Assembly: GCF_020880975.1 (NCBI RefSeq)
Contig: NZ_JAJIWP010000003.1
Span: 62,001-126,000, forward strand
From: Mucilaginibacter sp. UR6-1
GTDB taxonomy: Bacteria; Bacteroidota; Bacteroidia; Sphingobacteriales; Sphingobacteriaceae
DNA length: 64,000 bases
Direction: 5' to 3'
A program made the position numbers and the translations under genes. Under the pieces are notes generated by a model. It was not told the origin of the DNA. It searched no databases and saw only the letters and a list, made by a program, of their open reading frames with translations. This document shows, piece by piece, positions 27,063-35,861 of the stretch; positions within the stretch are counted from its first letter, which is position 1; each line of letters opens with the position of its first letter.

Positions 27063-28214
27063 ATGAAGCTTAATTTTATTAAAGCATCTGTATACGCGGC
27101 CATTATGGTGCCTTGCGCGGCAATTGCGCAAACCAATTTAAACGGAAGCTCGGGCACGGCAATACGTACCGAAGTGCCGTTTCTTACCATCGCCCCCGAC
27201 TCACGGTCAGGCGCTATGGGCGATGCCGGAGTGGCCATATCGCCTGATGCTAACTCAGCTTACTGGAATCCGTCAAAACTTGCTTTTTTAGAGGAGAACC
27301 ATACCCTGTCATTATCATACAGCCCATGGTTGCGCCGGCTGGTGCCTGATGTTAGTTTGGCTTACCTTAGCTATGCCCATAAGCTGGATGACCGTAACAG
27401 CTTAGGGTTATCATTACGCTACTTTAACCTTGGCTCCATAGCCCTTGCTGATGAAAGCGGTACCAGCCAGGGATCGTACAGCCCTAATGAATTCTCGATA
27501 GACGGATCATTCGCGCGTAAATTCGGTGATAACCTGTCATTAGGTTTAACGCTGCGATACATACGCTCCAACCTGTCAAACATATCATTTGTTTCGGGGT
27601 CGGCGCAAACAGCGCGCGCGGCCAATGCCGTGGCGGCCGATGTTTCAATGTATTATAAAAACCCAACACAGCAGTTTGGTAAAGATGCCATATTTGCCTT
27701 TGGCGCCAACATATCCAATATAGGTACTAAAATAGGCTATACGGATAATGGCCCACGGTACTTTTTGCCTACCAACATGAAGCTGGGTATTGCTAATACC
27801 TGGTTTTTAGATGCTACGAATCAGCTTACCTTCGCTTTTGATGTGAACAAGCTGCTGGTACCTACTACCACTGTTAATGCTGACGGCAGTGTAAACAACG
27901 GCGACGATGTATCAGTACCTGCCGGTATCTTCCAGTCGTTTACTGATGCGCCGGGCGGCTTTAGCGAGGAGATAAAGGAGATCACCATATCGCCGGGTTT
28001 GGAGTACTGGTATAACCAGCAGTTTGCACTGCGTACAGGCTACTTCTGTGAGGCTGCCTCAAAGGGTGGGCGCAAGTATCTGTCAATGGGTGTGGGCTTC
28101 AAGTACCAGGATTACAGGTTTGATTTTTCGTACCTGGCGGCAAACCAGCAAAACAGCGCGCTGGCCAATACCCTGCGTTTCACATTATCTGCTAACTTTG
28201 GCGGCAAAAAGTAA
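27063..28214 (+). CDS. porV: PorV (LptO), type IX secretion outer-membrane shuttle protein
   Basis: 383 residues. Signal peptide about residues 1-22 (ending AAIAQ), then a FadL-like beta-barrel pattern. The PorV family start is clear: VPFLTIAPDSRSGAMGDAGV and NSAYWNPSKLAFLE. The C-terminus ends in aromatic strands typical of a barrel (FRFTLSANFGGKK-like). PorV carries C-terminal-domain cargo from the SprA translocon to the sortase PorU. In Flavobacterium porU lies between gldJ and porV, but here it is missing from that position. ispF follows after 2 nt. Confidence 0.9.
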   Translation: MKLNFIKASVYAAIMVPCAAIAQTNLNGSSGTAIRTEVPFLTIAPDSRSGAMGDAGVAISPDANSAYWNPSKLAFLEENHTLSLSYSPWLRRLVPDVSLAYLSYAHKLDDRNSLGLSLRYFNLGSIALADESGTSQGSYSPNEFSIDGSFARKFGDNLSLGLTLRYIRSNLSNISFVSGSAQTARAANAVAADVSMYYKNPTQQFGKDAIFAFGANISNIGTKIGYTDNGPRYFLPTNMKLGIANTWFLDATNQLTFAFDVNKLLVPTTTVNADGSVNNGDDVSVPAGIFQSFTDAPGGFSEEIKEITISPGLEYWYNQQFALRTGYFCEAASKGGRKYLSMGVGFKYQDYRFDFSYLAANQQNSALANTLRFTLSANFGGKK

Positions 28215-28216
28215 TT

Positions 28217-28699
28217 GTGGCGAAAATTAGGGTAGGTTTTGGGTTTGATGTTCACCAGTTGCGTGATCAGCACCCTTTTGTTTTAGGCGGAGTTAAGTTA
28301 GATCATCATTCGGGCGCGTACGGCCACTCAGATGCCGACGTTATGCTGCACGCTATTTGCGATGCGTTGCTTGGCGCAGCCAACCTGCGCGATATTGGTT
28401 ATCATTTTTCAAACAAGGATGACCGTTGGAAAGGCATTAGCAGCCTGGTATTATTGCAGCACGTAATCAAACTACTGGCTGAAAAAGGCTGGGCCATAGG
28501 TAACATTGATGCCATGGTATGCCTCGAAGCACCAAAGATAAATCCGCATATACCGGCCATGCAAAAAAATATTGCCCAGGCGGCAGGCATCAGCGAGGAA
28601 GATATATCCATAAAGGCTACCACTAACGAGCAGTTGGGTTTTATAGGCCGCGAGGAAGGCGTAGTGGCTTATGCCGTGTGTTTGATTGAGAAGATATAA
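28217..28699 (+). CDS. ispF: 2-C-methyl-D-erythritol 2,4-cyclodiphosphate synthase
   Basis: 160 residues, from a GTG start 2 nt after the porV stop. MEP-pathway enzyme that cyclises CDP-ME 2-phosphate to ME-cPP. Metal and active-site motifs are intact: FGFDVHQL (Asp and His ligands), HSDADVMLHAICDALLGA and TTNEQLGFIGREEG. The GTG start and minimal spacing suggest coupling with porV, although the functions are unrelated. Confidence 0.96.
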   Translation: MAKIRVGFGFDVHQLRDQHPFVLGGVKLDHHSGAYGHSDADVMLHAICDALLGAANLRDIGYHFSNKDDRWKGISSLVLLQHVIKLLAEKGWAIGNIDAMVCLEAPKINPHIPAMQKNIAQAAGISEEDISIKATTNEQLGFIGREEGVVAYAVCLIEKI

Positions 28700-28726
28700 A
28701 TATATAGGATTGTATTAGCATACATA

Positions 28727-28764
28727 AACAGTAAAAGGCGCCCAAACGAGCGCCTTTTACTGTT
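28727..28764. terminator. Bidirectional terminator between ispF and der
   Basis: Perfect 15-bp stem (28727-28741 with 28750-28764) and an 8-nt loop. The AAAAGGCGC/GCGCCTTTT core gives T-runs on both strands, and it lies between two converging genes. Confidence 0.9.
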
Positions 28765-28784
28765 ATCAAGGTATTGCAGTGATC

Positions 28785-30086
28785 TTATTTTTGCCTGAAC
28801 CAAACCTGGATAGGTGAGCCTGAAAAATCAAAGTTCTCACGCAGTTTGTTCTCTACAAAGCGGTAGTAAGGCTCTTTAATGTATTGCGGCAGGTTACAAA
28901 AGAAAGCGAACATGGGCGATGTGCCGCTTATCTGCGTAGCGTATTTAATTTTTACATATTTGCCCTTTAATGCCGGCGGCGGATAGTTCTCGATGATCGG
29001 CAGCATAATATCATTCAGTTTTGAAGTGGCTATTTTGCGCGCGCGGTTTTCAAAAACTTTGTTGGCCACATCTATTACCTTTAATACACGTTGCTTTTCG
29101 GTAACCGAGGTAAATACGATAGGCACATCAGTAAAGGGCGCTATCTTTTCTTTTATCTGCTCCTCAAAAACCTTAACTGTTTTGCTGTTCTTCTCTATCA
29201 GATCCCACTTGTTAACTACGATCATGATGCCTTTTTTATTCTTTTCGGCCAGGTGAAAGATGTTGATGTCCTGCGCTTCAAGCCCTTCAACGGCATCAAC
29301 CATTAGTATTACCACGTCGGCCTCTTCAAGGGCCTTGATGGTACGCATTACCGAGTAAAACTCGATGTTCTCTTTAACCTTTGTTTTTTTACGCAAACCG
29401 GCCGTATCAATCAGCATAAAATCGTGCCCGTACTGGTTATAGCGTATATGTATCGAATCGCGCGTGGTGCCCGCTATAGGGGTTACAATGTTACGCTGCT
29501 GGCCAAGCAACGCGTTGATGATGGATGATTTACCCACATTAGGGCGGCCAACTATGGCGTATTTAGGCAGCGCGTTCTCTTCGGGCAATTCCTCATCAAA
29601 GTGCTTAACCACATCATCCAGCAGTTCGCCGGTGCCTGATCCTGTCATGGATGATATATTGTAAAGCTCACCCAGGCCAAGGCTGTAAAATATGGTAGCG
29701 TCAGACTGTAGCATGGTATTATCAACCTTGTTAACTACTACAAACACAGGTTTGCTGCCCTTGCGCAGCAGGGCTGCTATTTCATCGTCAAGGTCGGTTA
29801 TGCCGGTGGTAACGTCAACCATGAACAGGATAACGCTTGCCTCCTCAATGGCTATTACCACCTGCTCACGTATGGCGGCCTCAAAAACATCTTCTGACCG
29901 GGCTACATAGCCACCGGTATCAATCACGGTAAACGTACGGTCGGTCCACTCAGCTATGCCGTAGTGCCTGTCGCGCGTAACGCCGCTAAAATCGTCAACA
30001 ATGGCCTTGCGGGTTTCTGTTAAACGGTTGTAAAGGGTTGACTTGCCAACATTGGGCCTGCCTACTATAGCTACTATATTACTCAT
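28785..30086 (-). CDS. der: Ribosome-associated GTPase Der (EngA)
   Basis: 433 residues. Double-Era GTPase needed for 50S assembly. Two complete G domains: first with [14 protein letters not shown] and VNKVDN, second with [24 protein letters not shown] and VNKWDL. A C-terminal KH-like domain follows (about 350-433). Length normal. It is downstream of era on the same strand, with a long palindromic element in the gap. Confidence 0.97.
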   Translation of the reverse strand: MSNIVAIVGRPNVGKSTLYNRLTETRKAIVDDFSGVTRDRHYGIAEWTDRTFTVIDTGGYVARSEDVFEAAIREQVVIAIEEASVILFMVDVTTGITDLDDEIAALLRKGSKPVFVVVNKVDNTMLQSDATIFYSLGLGELYNISSMTGSGTGELLDDVVKHFDEELPEENALPKYAIVGRPNVGKSSIINALLGQQRNIVTPIAGTTRDSIHIRYNQYGHDFMLIDTAGLRKKTKVKENIEFYSVMRTIKALEEADVVILMVDAVEGLEAQDINIFHLAEKNKKGIMIVVNKWDLIEKNSKTVKVFEEQIKEKIAPFTDVPIVFTSVTEKQRVLKVIDVANKVFENRARKIATSKLNDIMLPIIENYPPPALKGKYVKIKYATQISGTSPMFAFFCNLPQYIKEPYYRFVENKLRENFDFSGSPIQVWFRQK

Positions 30087-30104
30087 TCTTATGAATTAGA
30101 TTTG

Positions 30105-30162
30105 AGATGTGAGATTTAAGATATGAGTTGGCGCGCCAGCTCATATCTTAAATCTCACATCT
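30105..30162. repeat. Long hairpin element between era and der
   Basis: 23-bp perfect arms (30105-30127 and 30140-30162), extended inward through one T-G pair into the self-complementary core TGGCGCGCCA (30129-30138). The whole 58 nt forms a nearly closed hairpin with an 8-bp AscI-like centre. The arm is built from GAGATTTAAGATATGAG-like A+T-rich words. Further degenerate copies follow at 30191-30224. Confidence 0.85.
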
Positions 30163-30190
30163 AAATTATTAAGACAAAGGACGGAAGATT

Positions 30191-30224
30191 ATCTCAAATC
30201 TCGCATCTAATATCTCATATCTTA
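30191..30224. repeat. Degenerate copies of the era-der repeat words
   Basis: ATCTCAAATCTCGCATCTAA then TATCTCATATCTTA: two partial inverted-orientation copies of the arm of the neighbouring 30105 element. It directly precedes the era stop codon end and shows that this spot has accumulated several repeat units. Confidence 0.6.
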
Positions 30225-30229
30225 TATTT

Positions 30230-31105
30230 TTATTCGTACCCAAACTTTTTTAAGTAGTTCTTTTTGCTGCGCCAGTCGGGTATAACCTTTACAAACATCT
30301 CCAAAAATACCTTGCGCTGAAAAAATTCTTCCATATCCAGGCGGGCGTATTTGCCTACGATCTTAAGCATCTCACCGTTTTTGCCTATCAGGATGTTCTT
30401 TTGCGAATCGCGCTCAACAATAATTTCGGCACTGATGCGGTGCAGGGTTTCGCCCTCAGCAAAAGCGGTAACAATAACCTCGGTGCTGTACGGAATTTCC
30501 TTTTTGTATTGTTTAAATATCTGCGCACGTATCATTTCCGACGCGAAAAAACGATCATTACGGTCTGTCAGCGCATCTTTTTCATAATAGGCCGGGTGCT
30601 CGGGCAGGTGGTCCATTATAAAATCCATAATGGCTTTCAGGTTGTGCTCGTGCAGGGCCGATATGGCAAACACCGCTTTTGGGTTAAGCTTTTGTTGCCA
30701 GTATTCAACTTTTTGCTTCACGATCTCCGCGTCCGACTGATCGATCTTGTTGATCAGTATAGCCAGCGGGGCTAACGAGCCTTCAAGCTTTTTGATAACA
30801 TCATCCTCGTCGTGCTTTTCGTTTATATCGGTAACCAGCAGTATCAGGTCGGCATCAACTATTGAGCCCTCTACCTGGTGCATCATGCTTTCGTGCAGGG
30901 CGTAATGCGGTTTAATGATGCCGGGTGTATCCGAAAATACGATCTGGTAATCATCGCCGTTAACGATACCCAAAATGCGGTGACGTGTAGTTTGCGCCTT
31001 TGGAGTAATTACCGACATTTTTTCGCCTACGAGATGGTTCATCAGCGTTGATTTACCTGCGTTTGGTTTACCTATTATGCTAACAAAACCTGCCCTATGA
31101 CTCAT
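30230..31105 (-). CDS. era: GTPase Era
   Basis: 291 residues from the ATG at 31105 (MSHRAGFVSIIGKPNAGK). A longer reading from 31138 would start inside the dyad-symmetric promoter and is rejected. Motifs: GKPNAGKSTLMN (P-loop), DTPGI, INKID, and a C-terminal KH domain with GKNGEMLKIVGKYAR. Era binds 16S rRNA and is essential for 30S maturation. It is transcribed from the region of the inverted-repeat promoter, divergent from the tRNA genes, and followed by der. Confidence 0.97.
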   Translation of the reverse strand: MSHRAGFVSIIGKPNAGKSTLMNHLVGEKMSVITPKAQTTRHRILGIVNGDDYQIVFSDTPGIIKPHYALHESMMHQVEGSIVDADLILLVTDINEKHDEDDVIKKLEGSLAPLAILINKIDQSDAEIVKQKVEYWQQKLNPKAVFAISALHEHNLKAIMDFIMDHLPEHPAYYEKDALTDRNDRFFASEMIRAQIFKQYKKEIPYSTEVIVTAFAEGETLHRISAEIIVERDSQKNILIGKNGEMLKIVGKYARLDMEEFFQRKVFLEMFVKVIPDWRSKKNYLKKFGYE

Positions 31106-31126
31106 ACAAACTTTTTTTAAAATATA

Positions 31127-31166
31127 TTTGGACTGCAAAGAAACGAATTATATCTTTGCAGTCCAA
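31127..31166. promoter_or_regulatory. Divergent promoter with 13-bp dyad, tRNA genes (+) and era (-)
   Basis: Plus strand: TTTG at 31127-31130, 20-nt spacer, TATCTTTG at 31151-31158, an almost ideal Bacteroidota promoter for the tRNA genes. TTGGACTGCAAAG (31128-31140) and CTTTGCAGTCCAA (31154-31166) are perfect inverted repeats 13 nt apart, so the minus strand carries the same -33 TTG and a near -7 (TTTCTTTG) pointing to era. This could let one factor or polymerase sense both directions. Confidence 0.65.
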
Positions 31167-31207
31167 TTCAAAACAAATCTTAATTTCGATTTCGGTATTT
31201 GAAAAGG

Positions 31208-31232
31208 CTTTTTCGGGGTTATGGCGAAAAAG
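31208..31232 (+). other. Leader hairpin before first tRNA-Met
   Basis: CTTTTTCG (31208-31215) pairs with CGAAAAAG (31225-31232) around a 9-nt loop, in the transcript leader upstream of the tRNA. Possible RNase processing or folding element; there is no further evidence. Confidence 0.35.
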
Positions 31233-31250
31233 AAAATATAAGCACTATAG

Positions 31251-31323
<73 letters not shown>

Positions 31324-31336
31324 CCTAAAAAGCATG

Positions 31337-31365
31337 AGGCCTTAAGTCTTACCGACTTGAGGCCT
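31337..31365 (+). terminator. Stem-loop between the two tRNA genes
   Basis: AGGCCTTAAGTC (31337-31348) pairs with GACTTGAGGCCT (31354-31365), one G-T pair, loop TTACC. Followed by TTGCTTTC, so it may terminate weakly or mark a processing site between the tRNAs. Confidence 0.5.
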
Positions 31366-31470
31366 TTGCTTTCAATACAGCGGCAGTATAACTGCAAAAA
31401 AAAGTCTTCTTAACAATATAAGGAGCAAACATTACGGAGTTATGCCCGTTATGTACAATACCAAATACAG

Positions 31471-31543
<73 letters not shown>

Positions 31544-31546
31544 CCG

Positions 31547-31594
31547 AAATCGGACAAGCTTAGATAAATCTAAGTTTTGTCCGATTTTTTTTTT
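31547..31594 (+). terminator. Intrinsic terminator after tRNA-fMet copy 2
   Basis: AAATCGGACAA (31547-31557) pairs with TTGTCCGATTT (31577-31587), with an inner CTTAGAT/ATCTAAG stem, followed by an uninterrupted T-run to 31594. Confidence 0.9.
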
Positions 31595-31737
31595 GACCCC
31601 AACTCGTTATTGATCAGGAAAATAACTCAGTCGCTTTTTTGTCGGAAATTACGTTTGGTATTAACACAGTTTCCCTAAGCCCGGCAATATGAATTTTAAA
31701 TAAAATTAAATCCTTATTATTTACACCATATACTTTC

Positions 31738-34700
31738 TCATTGTTGGTGACCTTCCAAGTTTGGTGGGATCAATTTATACATCACCGGCGTTACAATCCT
31801 TGAAAGAATGGTAGAACTTATCAGTCCGCCGATCAATACGACAGCCAAAGGCGCGATCAGCGGGTTCGGGTTAAGCGCGATTGGCAGCAAACCGCAGATG
31901 GCCGTGATAGAAGTTAACACTACCGGCAAAAAACGTGTTTCTCCGGCCATATGGATTGCCTCATCTATGCTGTGCCCTTCCAACCTAAGCTGGTTGGTAA
32001 AATCAACCAATAACAGCGAGTTTTTTACCTGTATGCCTGAAAGGCCGATAAAACCAATAATGGATACCAGCGACATCGGGTTGCCGGTAAAGAGCAGCAA
32101 TACAACGCCACCAAGTATACCCAGCGGAATGATTGATAAAACGATGATTATACCCTTAAAAGTTTTGAACTGCAGCAATAATACCCCAACAAAAAGAAAT
32201 GTACTCAGGATGATCACCGATAGGAAGTTGCCGCCAAGCGTATCTCCTTCCGATTCTGCTTCCCCGGAGAGTTTGTAGTAATAGCCCTGCGGCATTTTTA
32301 ATTTATTTAACTGCGGTACAACATCTTCAAGAATATCATTGGCCAGTACATGCTCTTTAGTAAGAGAAGTAACCTTGGCAAACCTTGCTTTATTAAAATG
32401 GTTGATCGCAGTGGGCGAGGTTTCAAAAGTGATGGTTGCAATCTGATCAACCAGCACCGGGGTACCCTGCACATTATTAACGTAAAGGTTTTTCAGTACA
32501 TCCAGATTGGAGAACTTATCCCTGGGCATGGTAATCATTACGTTGCGTGAATCGCCGCGATCATCGATATAGTCGCCTACCGTCAGCCCGGCAACAGCCA
32601 TCCGGATAACTTTATCTACGTCACTCGTCAAAACCCCTAAAGTACGTGCCTTTTCCTTATCGATACTTATTTTAATATCTGACTTGTAGGTATTTAGCTC
32701 GTTGTTGACAAAAAATGTACCCGGATGATTTCTCAGGATCTTTTCTATCTTAAAGGAAAGTGAGCGTAAGGTATCCTGGTTTTCGCCGAATACCCTGACA
32801 ACAATATTTGCTTCGATAGGTGGCCCCTGTTCAAAATCCTTGATCTCGATCCTGGCATAGGGAAAGTCGTTGAACTTTTTTATCAAACGTTTGATCAGTT
32901 CGGTTTTTTCGGACGGGCTTGTCCCGTCGTCCAATTGAACGAACACCTGGGCAAAGTCAGGCTTTACATCCTGCTGGTGCACATTGTAATAGATTTGTGG
33001 ATTACCCTTACCTACGTTAGCGGTGTAATACACAACCTCCTTGTGCTTCTTTAATTCTCCTTCTACCACTTTGGTTGCACGGTTGCTTTCGGGAATATCA
33101 GCCTGTAAGGGCATTTTGATATTGATCAGGAACATCGGTTTTTCAGATGTCGGGAAAAGCTTGAATCCTGTTAAGGTGAACAGGAAAAAGGCCAGGCCGC
33201 TCAACGCTATAGATATACCTATGGTTGTTTTAGGCCAGTTTAAGGCAATTGGCATTACACGGCTGTAAGATCTGGTCAAAAACCTTTGCAGGTGTTTTAA
33301 AAAGAAATTTCCCTCACCATGCGTATGGGTTTTTAACATCCGGCTGCCCAGGAAAGGTACAAGCGTTAAAGCAACTATCATGGATGCCAAAACACTGGTC
33401 ATGACAGCCATTGGCAGGCTCCGGATAAATTCGCCGGCCACATCAGGTAAAAAAGCCAGCGGCAGAAAAGCGATCACCAGCGTAGCCGTGCAGCCGATTA
33501 CGGCTATGCCGATCTGTTGCGTACCTTTAAATATGGCATCCGTTCGCGAATGGCCTTCCCTAAGCCAGCGTTCAATATTTTCTACCACCACAATGCTGTC
33601 ATCTACCAGCAAGCCTAAGGCGACTACCAGCCCCACAATACTCAATTGGTTTAATGAATAGCCCAGCATATTCATAGCAATGAGGCCCAGTGCTAAAGAA
33701 AGCGGGATAGAGATCATCACGATGAGTGAGGCCCTAAAGCCCAATGGCAGTAAAGTAACCACGACCAAAATAATAGCTAAACCAAAATCAAAACCCAAAT
33801 GGCCCAAACGCTCGGATACCATATTGGCTTGGTCGAAGTTTTTAACCAGGCGGATATTCTGCGGCAGGGTTTTGCCAAATGCTTCCAGTACCGGTAAATA
33901 TTCTTTCTGAACGCTGGCTATATTTACATTGTCTTTCATGGCCGCTGTAACAAGTACGCAACGGTGTCCGTTTATCCGGGTGATGTGATTTACCGTAGCA
34001 TCTTTATAACTTACCGAGGCTACATCTTTTAAATAAATGATCTTGCCATTGGCATTGTAAATAACCGTATTGGCCACATCATCGGTGTTTTTGAATTTGC
34101 CGCTGGTTTTAACATTAAATACCTTGCTATCCAGGTTAATGCTGCCGCCGGGGATATCCGCGGCTTCACTTTGCAAACTACCTATTACCACATTAAGCGG
34201 TATCTTTAGTTGCGCGAGTTTATCCAGTTGCATATCTATACGAATCTCCTGTTCCGGCATCCCGAAATATTTAACTTCTTTCAGGTTGGTGATTTTCTCC
34301 AACTGTGTTTTCAGGATGTCTGCTTCGTCCCGCAGCATCTTACCTGAAGCATTGTCAGAAACCAGCGCAACCTGCAAAACCTTTACATCCGCCGAGGATA
34401 CCTTTTCTGTTTTGATCAGGTAAATATCTTTGGGAAGCTCGCTGTTTTTCAAAGCATTGATCTCGGTAGATATTTCCTGGTATTTATTATCTACATCCAC
34501 ACCGTATTTAAATTTAGGCTGTATAACCGCTACACCATCCTCTACCGTAGTAAGTATCTTTTCAATATTTTCCAGGCCGTAGATCTTGTTCTCGATAGGT
34601 TTTACCACCTGCTCTTCCATATCCTTAGGACTGGTACCCGGATAGATAACCGTAATAATATACTGCGGAGGATGCGTGGTCGGATCTTCCGAACGGGGCA

Positions 34701-34794
34701 TGGTAAACAGCGTCAGCACGCCGACTACTGCTACCAGAAGAAATATGATCAGCGTGAACTGATAGTTCTTGACTGCAAAATTTGTGATCTTCAT
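31738..34794 (-). CDS. RND multidrug/solute efflux pump, inner-membrane subunit
   Basis: 1018 residues, AcrB/HAE1-class transporter with 12 membrane helices and two large periplasmic loops. The proton-relay helix reads GLVVALGLLVDDSIVVVENI (about residues 388-407), with the Asp pair matching AcrB D407-D408. The starting helix and the SEDPTTHPP loop are typical for Bacteroidota RND pumps. Substrate not deducible from sequence. It is the last gene of an operon with a TolC-like and a HlyD-like protein, starting 4 nt after the latter's stop. Confidence 0.93.
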   Translation of the reverse strand: MKITNFAVKNYQFTLIIFLLVAVVGVLTLFTMPRSEDPTTHPPQYIITVIYPGTSPKDMEEQVVKPIENKIYGLENIEKILTTVEDGVAVIQPKFKYGVDVDNKYQEISTEINALKNSELPKDIYLIKTEKVSSADVKVLQVALVSDNASGKMLRDEADILKTQLEKITNLKEVKYFGMPEQEIRIDMQLDKLAQLKIPLNVVIGSLQSEAADIPGGSINLDSKVFNVKTSGKFKNTDDVANTVIYNANGKIIYLKDVASVSYKDATVNHITRINGHRCVLVTAAMKDNVNIASVQKEYLPVLEAFGKTLPQNIRLVKNFDQANMVSERLGHLGFDFGLAIILVVVTLLPLGFRASLIVMISIPLSLALGLIAMNMLGYSLNQLSIVGLVVALGLLVDDSIVVVENIERWLREGHSRTDAIFKGTQQIGIAVIGCTATLVIAFLPLAFLPDVAGEFIRSLPMAVMTSVLASMIVALTLVPFLGSRMLKTHTHGEGNFFLKHLQRFLTRSYSRVMPIALNWPKTTIGISIALSGLAFFLFTLTGFKLFPTSEKPMFLINIKMPLQADIPESNRATKVVEGELKKHKEVVYYTANVGKGNPQIYYNVHQQDVKPDFAQVFVQLDDGTSPSEKTELIKRLIKKFNDFPYARIEIKDFEQGPPIEANIVVRVFGENQDTLRSLSFKIEKILRNHPGTFFVNNELNTYKSDIKISIDKEKARTLGVLTSDVDKVIRMAVAGLTVGDYIDDRGDSRNVMITMPRDKFSNLDVLKNLYVNNVQGTPVLVDQIATITFETSPTAINHFNKARFAKVTSLTKEHVLANDILEDVVPQLNKLKMPQGYYYKLSGEAESEGDTLGGNFLSVIILSTFLFVGVLLLQFKTFKGIIIVLSIIPLGILGGVVLLLFTGNPMSLVSIIGFIGLSGIQVKNSLLLVDFTNQLRLEGHSIDEAIHMAGETRFLPVVLTSITAICGLLPIALNPNPLIAPLAVVLIGGLISSTILSRIVTPVMYKLIPPNLEGHQQ

Positions 34795-34798
34795 GGTC

Positions 34799-35851
34799 TT
34801 ACCTGATGATTTTGATGAAAGACTGTTCGTTGAGGTAGGCGCTGTTGGAAACTACGATCTGGTCTATCCCTTCCAATTTATCTTTGAGGTACACCTTTTC
34901 ATTATCGAACTTCAAAATACTGACCGGCACCCGTTTTACCCTGTTTGATCCTACGGTGGTAAATACAAATCCTTTATTGCCATCGGCCTCTACCAGCGAT
35001 GCATAGGGGATAATCGTTACACTTTCATCCTGATGCGTAGTTATCTCCGCTTTGCCAAACATGCCCACCGCGGGCTTTACGCCCTTTAATTGCAGTTTTA
35101 GTTCAATCTGGAATGAGCCCTGTTCACGGTCGGCAGCCTGCGACTTGCGGAATACGGTGGCATCAAAGGTTTGACCCGCGAAGCCGTCGAGCGTTACTTT
35201 GGCGGTTTGCCCCGGCCTGATGATGGCCCATTCCCGGTCAGTAACACCCACTTTAAGCGAATAACTGTTATGTTGTTCAGTTGAATTAATAAGTAGCACC
35301 GGCATTCCTTCGGCAATTACTTCTCCTTCGTTCGCTATTTTCTTGCTTACAAAGCCATCAGATGCCGCGTATATTTTAGAGTAGCGCTCATTAAAGGCCG
35401 TTGCTTCACGGGCTTTTTTGGCCACATCTAAAGCCGTTTTGGTGTTCTGCAATTGCTCCAGGGTATAAACACTGTCTTTGTACAGGTTTATGGCGCGGTT
35501 ATAATCGCGCTGCGCTTTATCCACCCCGAGGCTGGACTGTGCTAAACCTGCGGAAATTTCAGTGGAATTGAGCGTAGCTAACAATTGCCCCTGTTTAAAG
35601 AACTGGCCTTCATGTACCAGGATGCGGCTGATCACACCGCCGATCTTGAAAGCGTATCTGGCTTCATCCTCTGTGCTGACCAGGCCGGTGGCGGTAATGC
35701 GGTCGGGTACACCTAAAACAGAAACTTTTGAAACCTTAACGGAGATGACATCCGGTTCGCCGAGCGGGTTTTCCTCGCTATGCTTTCCTTTGCATGAAGC
35801 TATTATGGTTAGCGACGCTATTATAATGCTGAGTAATTTTATATTTTTCAT
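34799..35851 (-). CDS. RND efflux periplasmic adaptor (HlyD/MFP family) lipoprotein
   Basis: 350 residues from the ATG at 35851; the longer start at 35905 overlaps tolC coding sequence and hides the signal. Lipoprotein signal with IASC (lipidated Cys about residue 21). The membrane-fusion pattern is visible: biotinyl-lipoyl half motif ILVHEGQFFKQGQLLATL (about 75-92), coiled-coil hairpin (about 100-150), and beta-barrel with VGVTDREWAIIRPGQTAKV. It links the RND pump to the TolC-like channel. Neighbours are spaced 10 nt and 4 nt. Confidence 0.92.
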   Translation of the reverse strand: MKNIKLLSIIIASLTIIASCKGKHSEENPLGEPDVISVKVSKVSVLGVPDRITATGLVSTEDEARYAFKIGGVISRILVHEGQFFKQGQLLATLNSTEISAGLAQSSLGVDKAQRDYNRAINLYKDSVYTLEQLQNTKTALDVAKKAREATAFNERYSKIYAASDGFVSKKIANEGEVIAEGMPVLLINSTEQHNSYSLKVGVTDREWAIIRPGQTAKVTLDGFAGQTFDATVFRKSQAADREQGSFQIELKLQLKGVKPAVGMFGKAEITTHQDESVTIIPYASLVEADGNKGFVFTTVGSNRVKRVPVSILKFDNEKVYLKDKLEGIDQIVVSNSAYLNEQSFIKIIR

Positions 35852-35861
35852 GATCTTGATT

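Noticed and set aside
30105..30224. CRISPR array
   Set aside because: The repeated words are palindromic, imperfect and without regular unique spacers; no cas genes are present.
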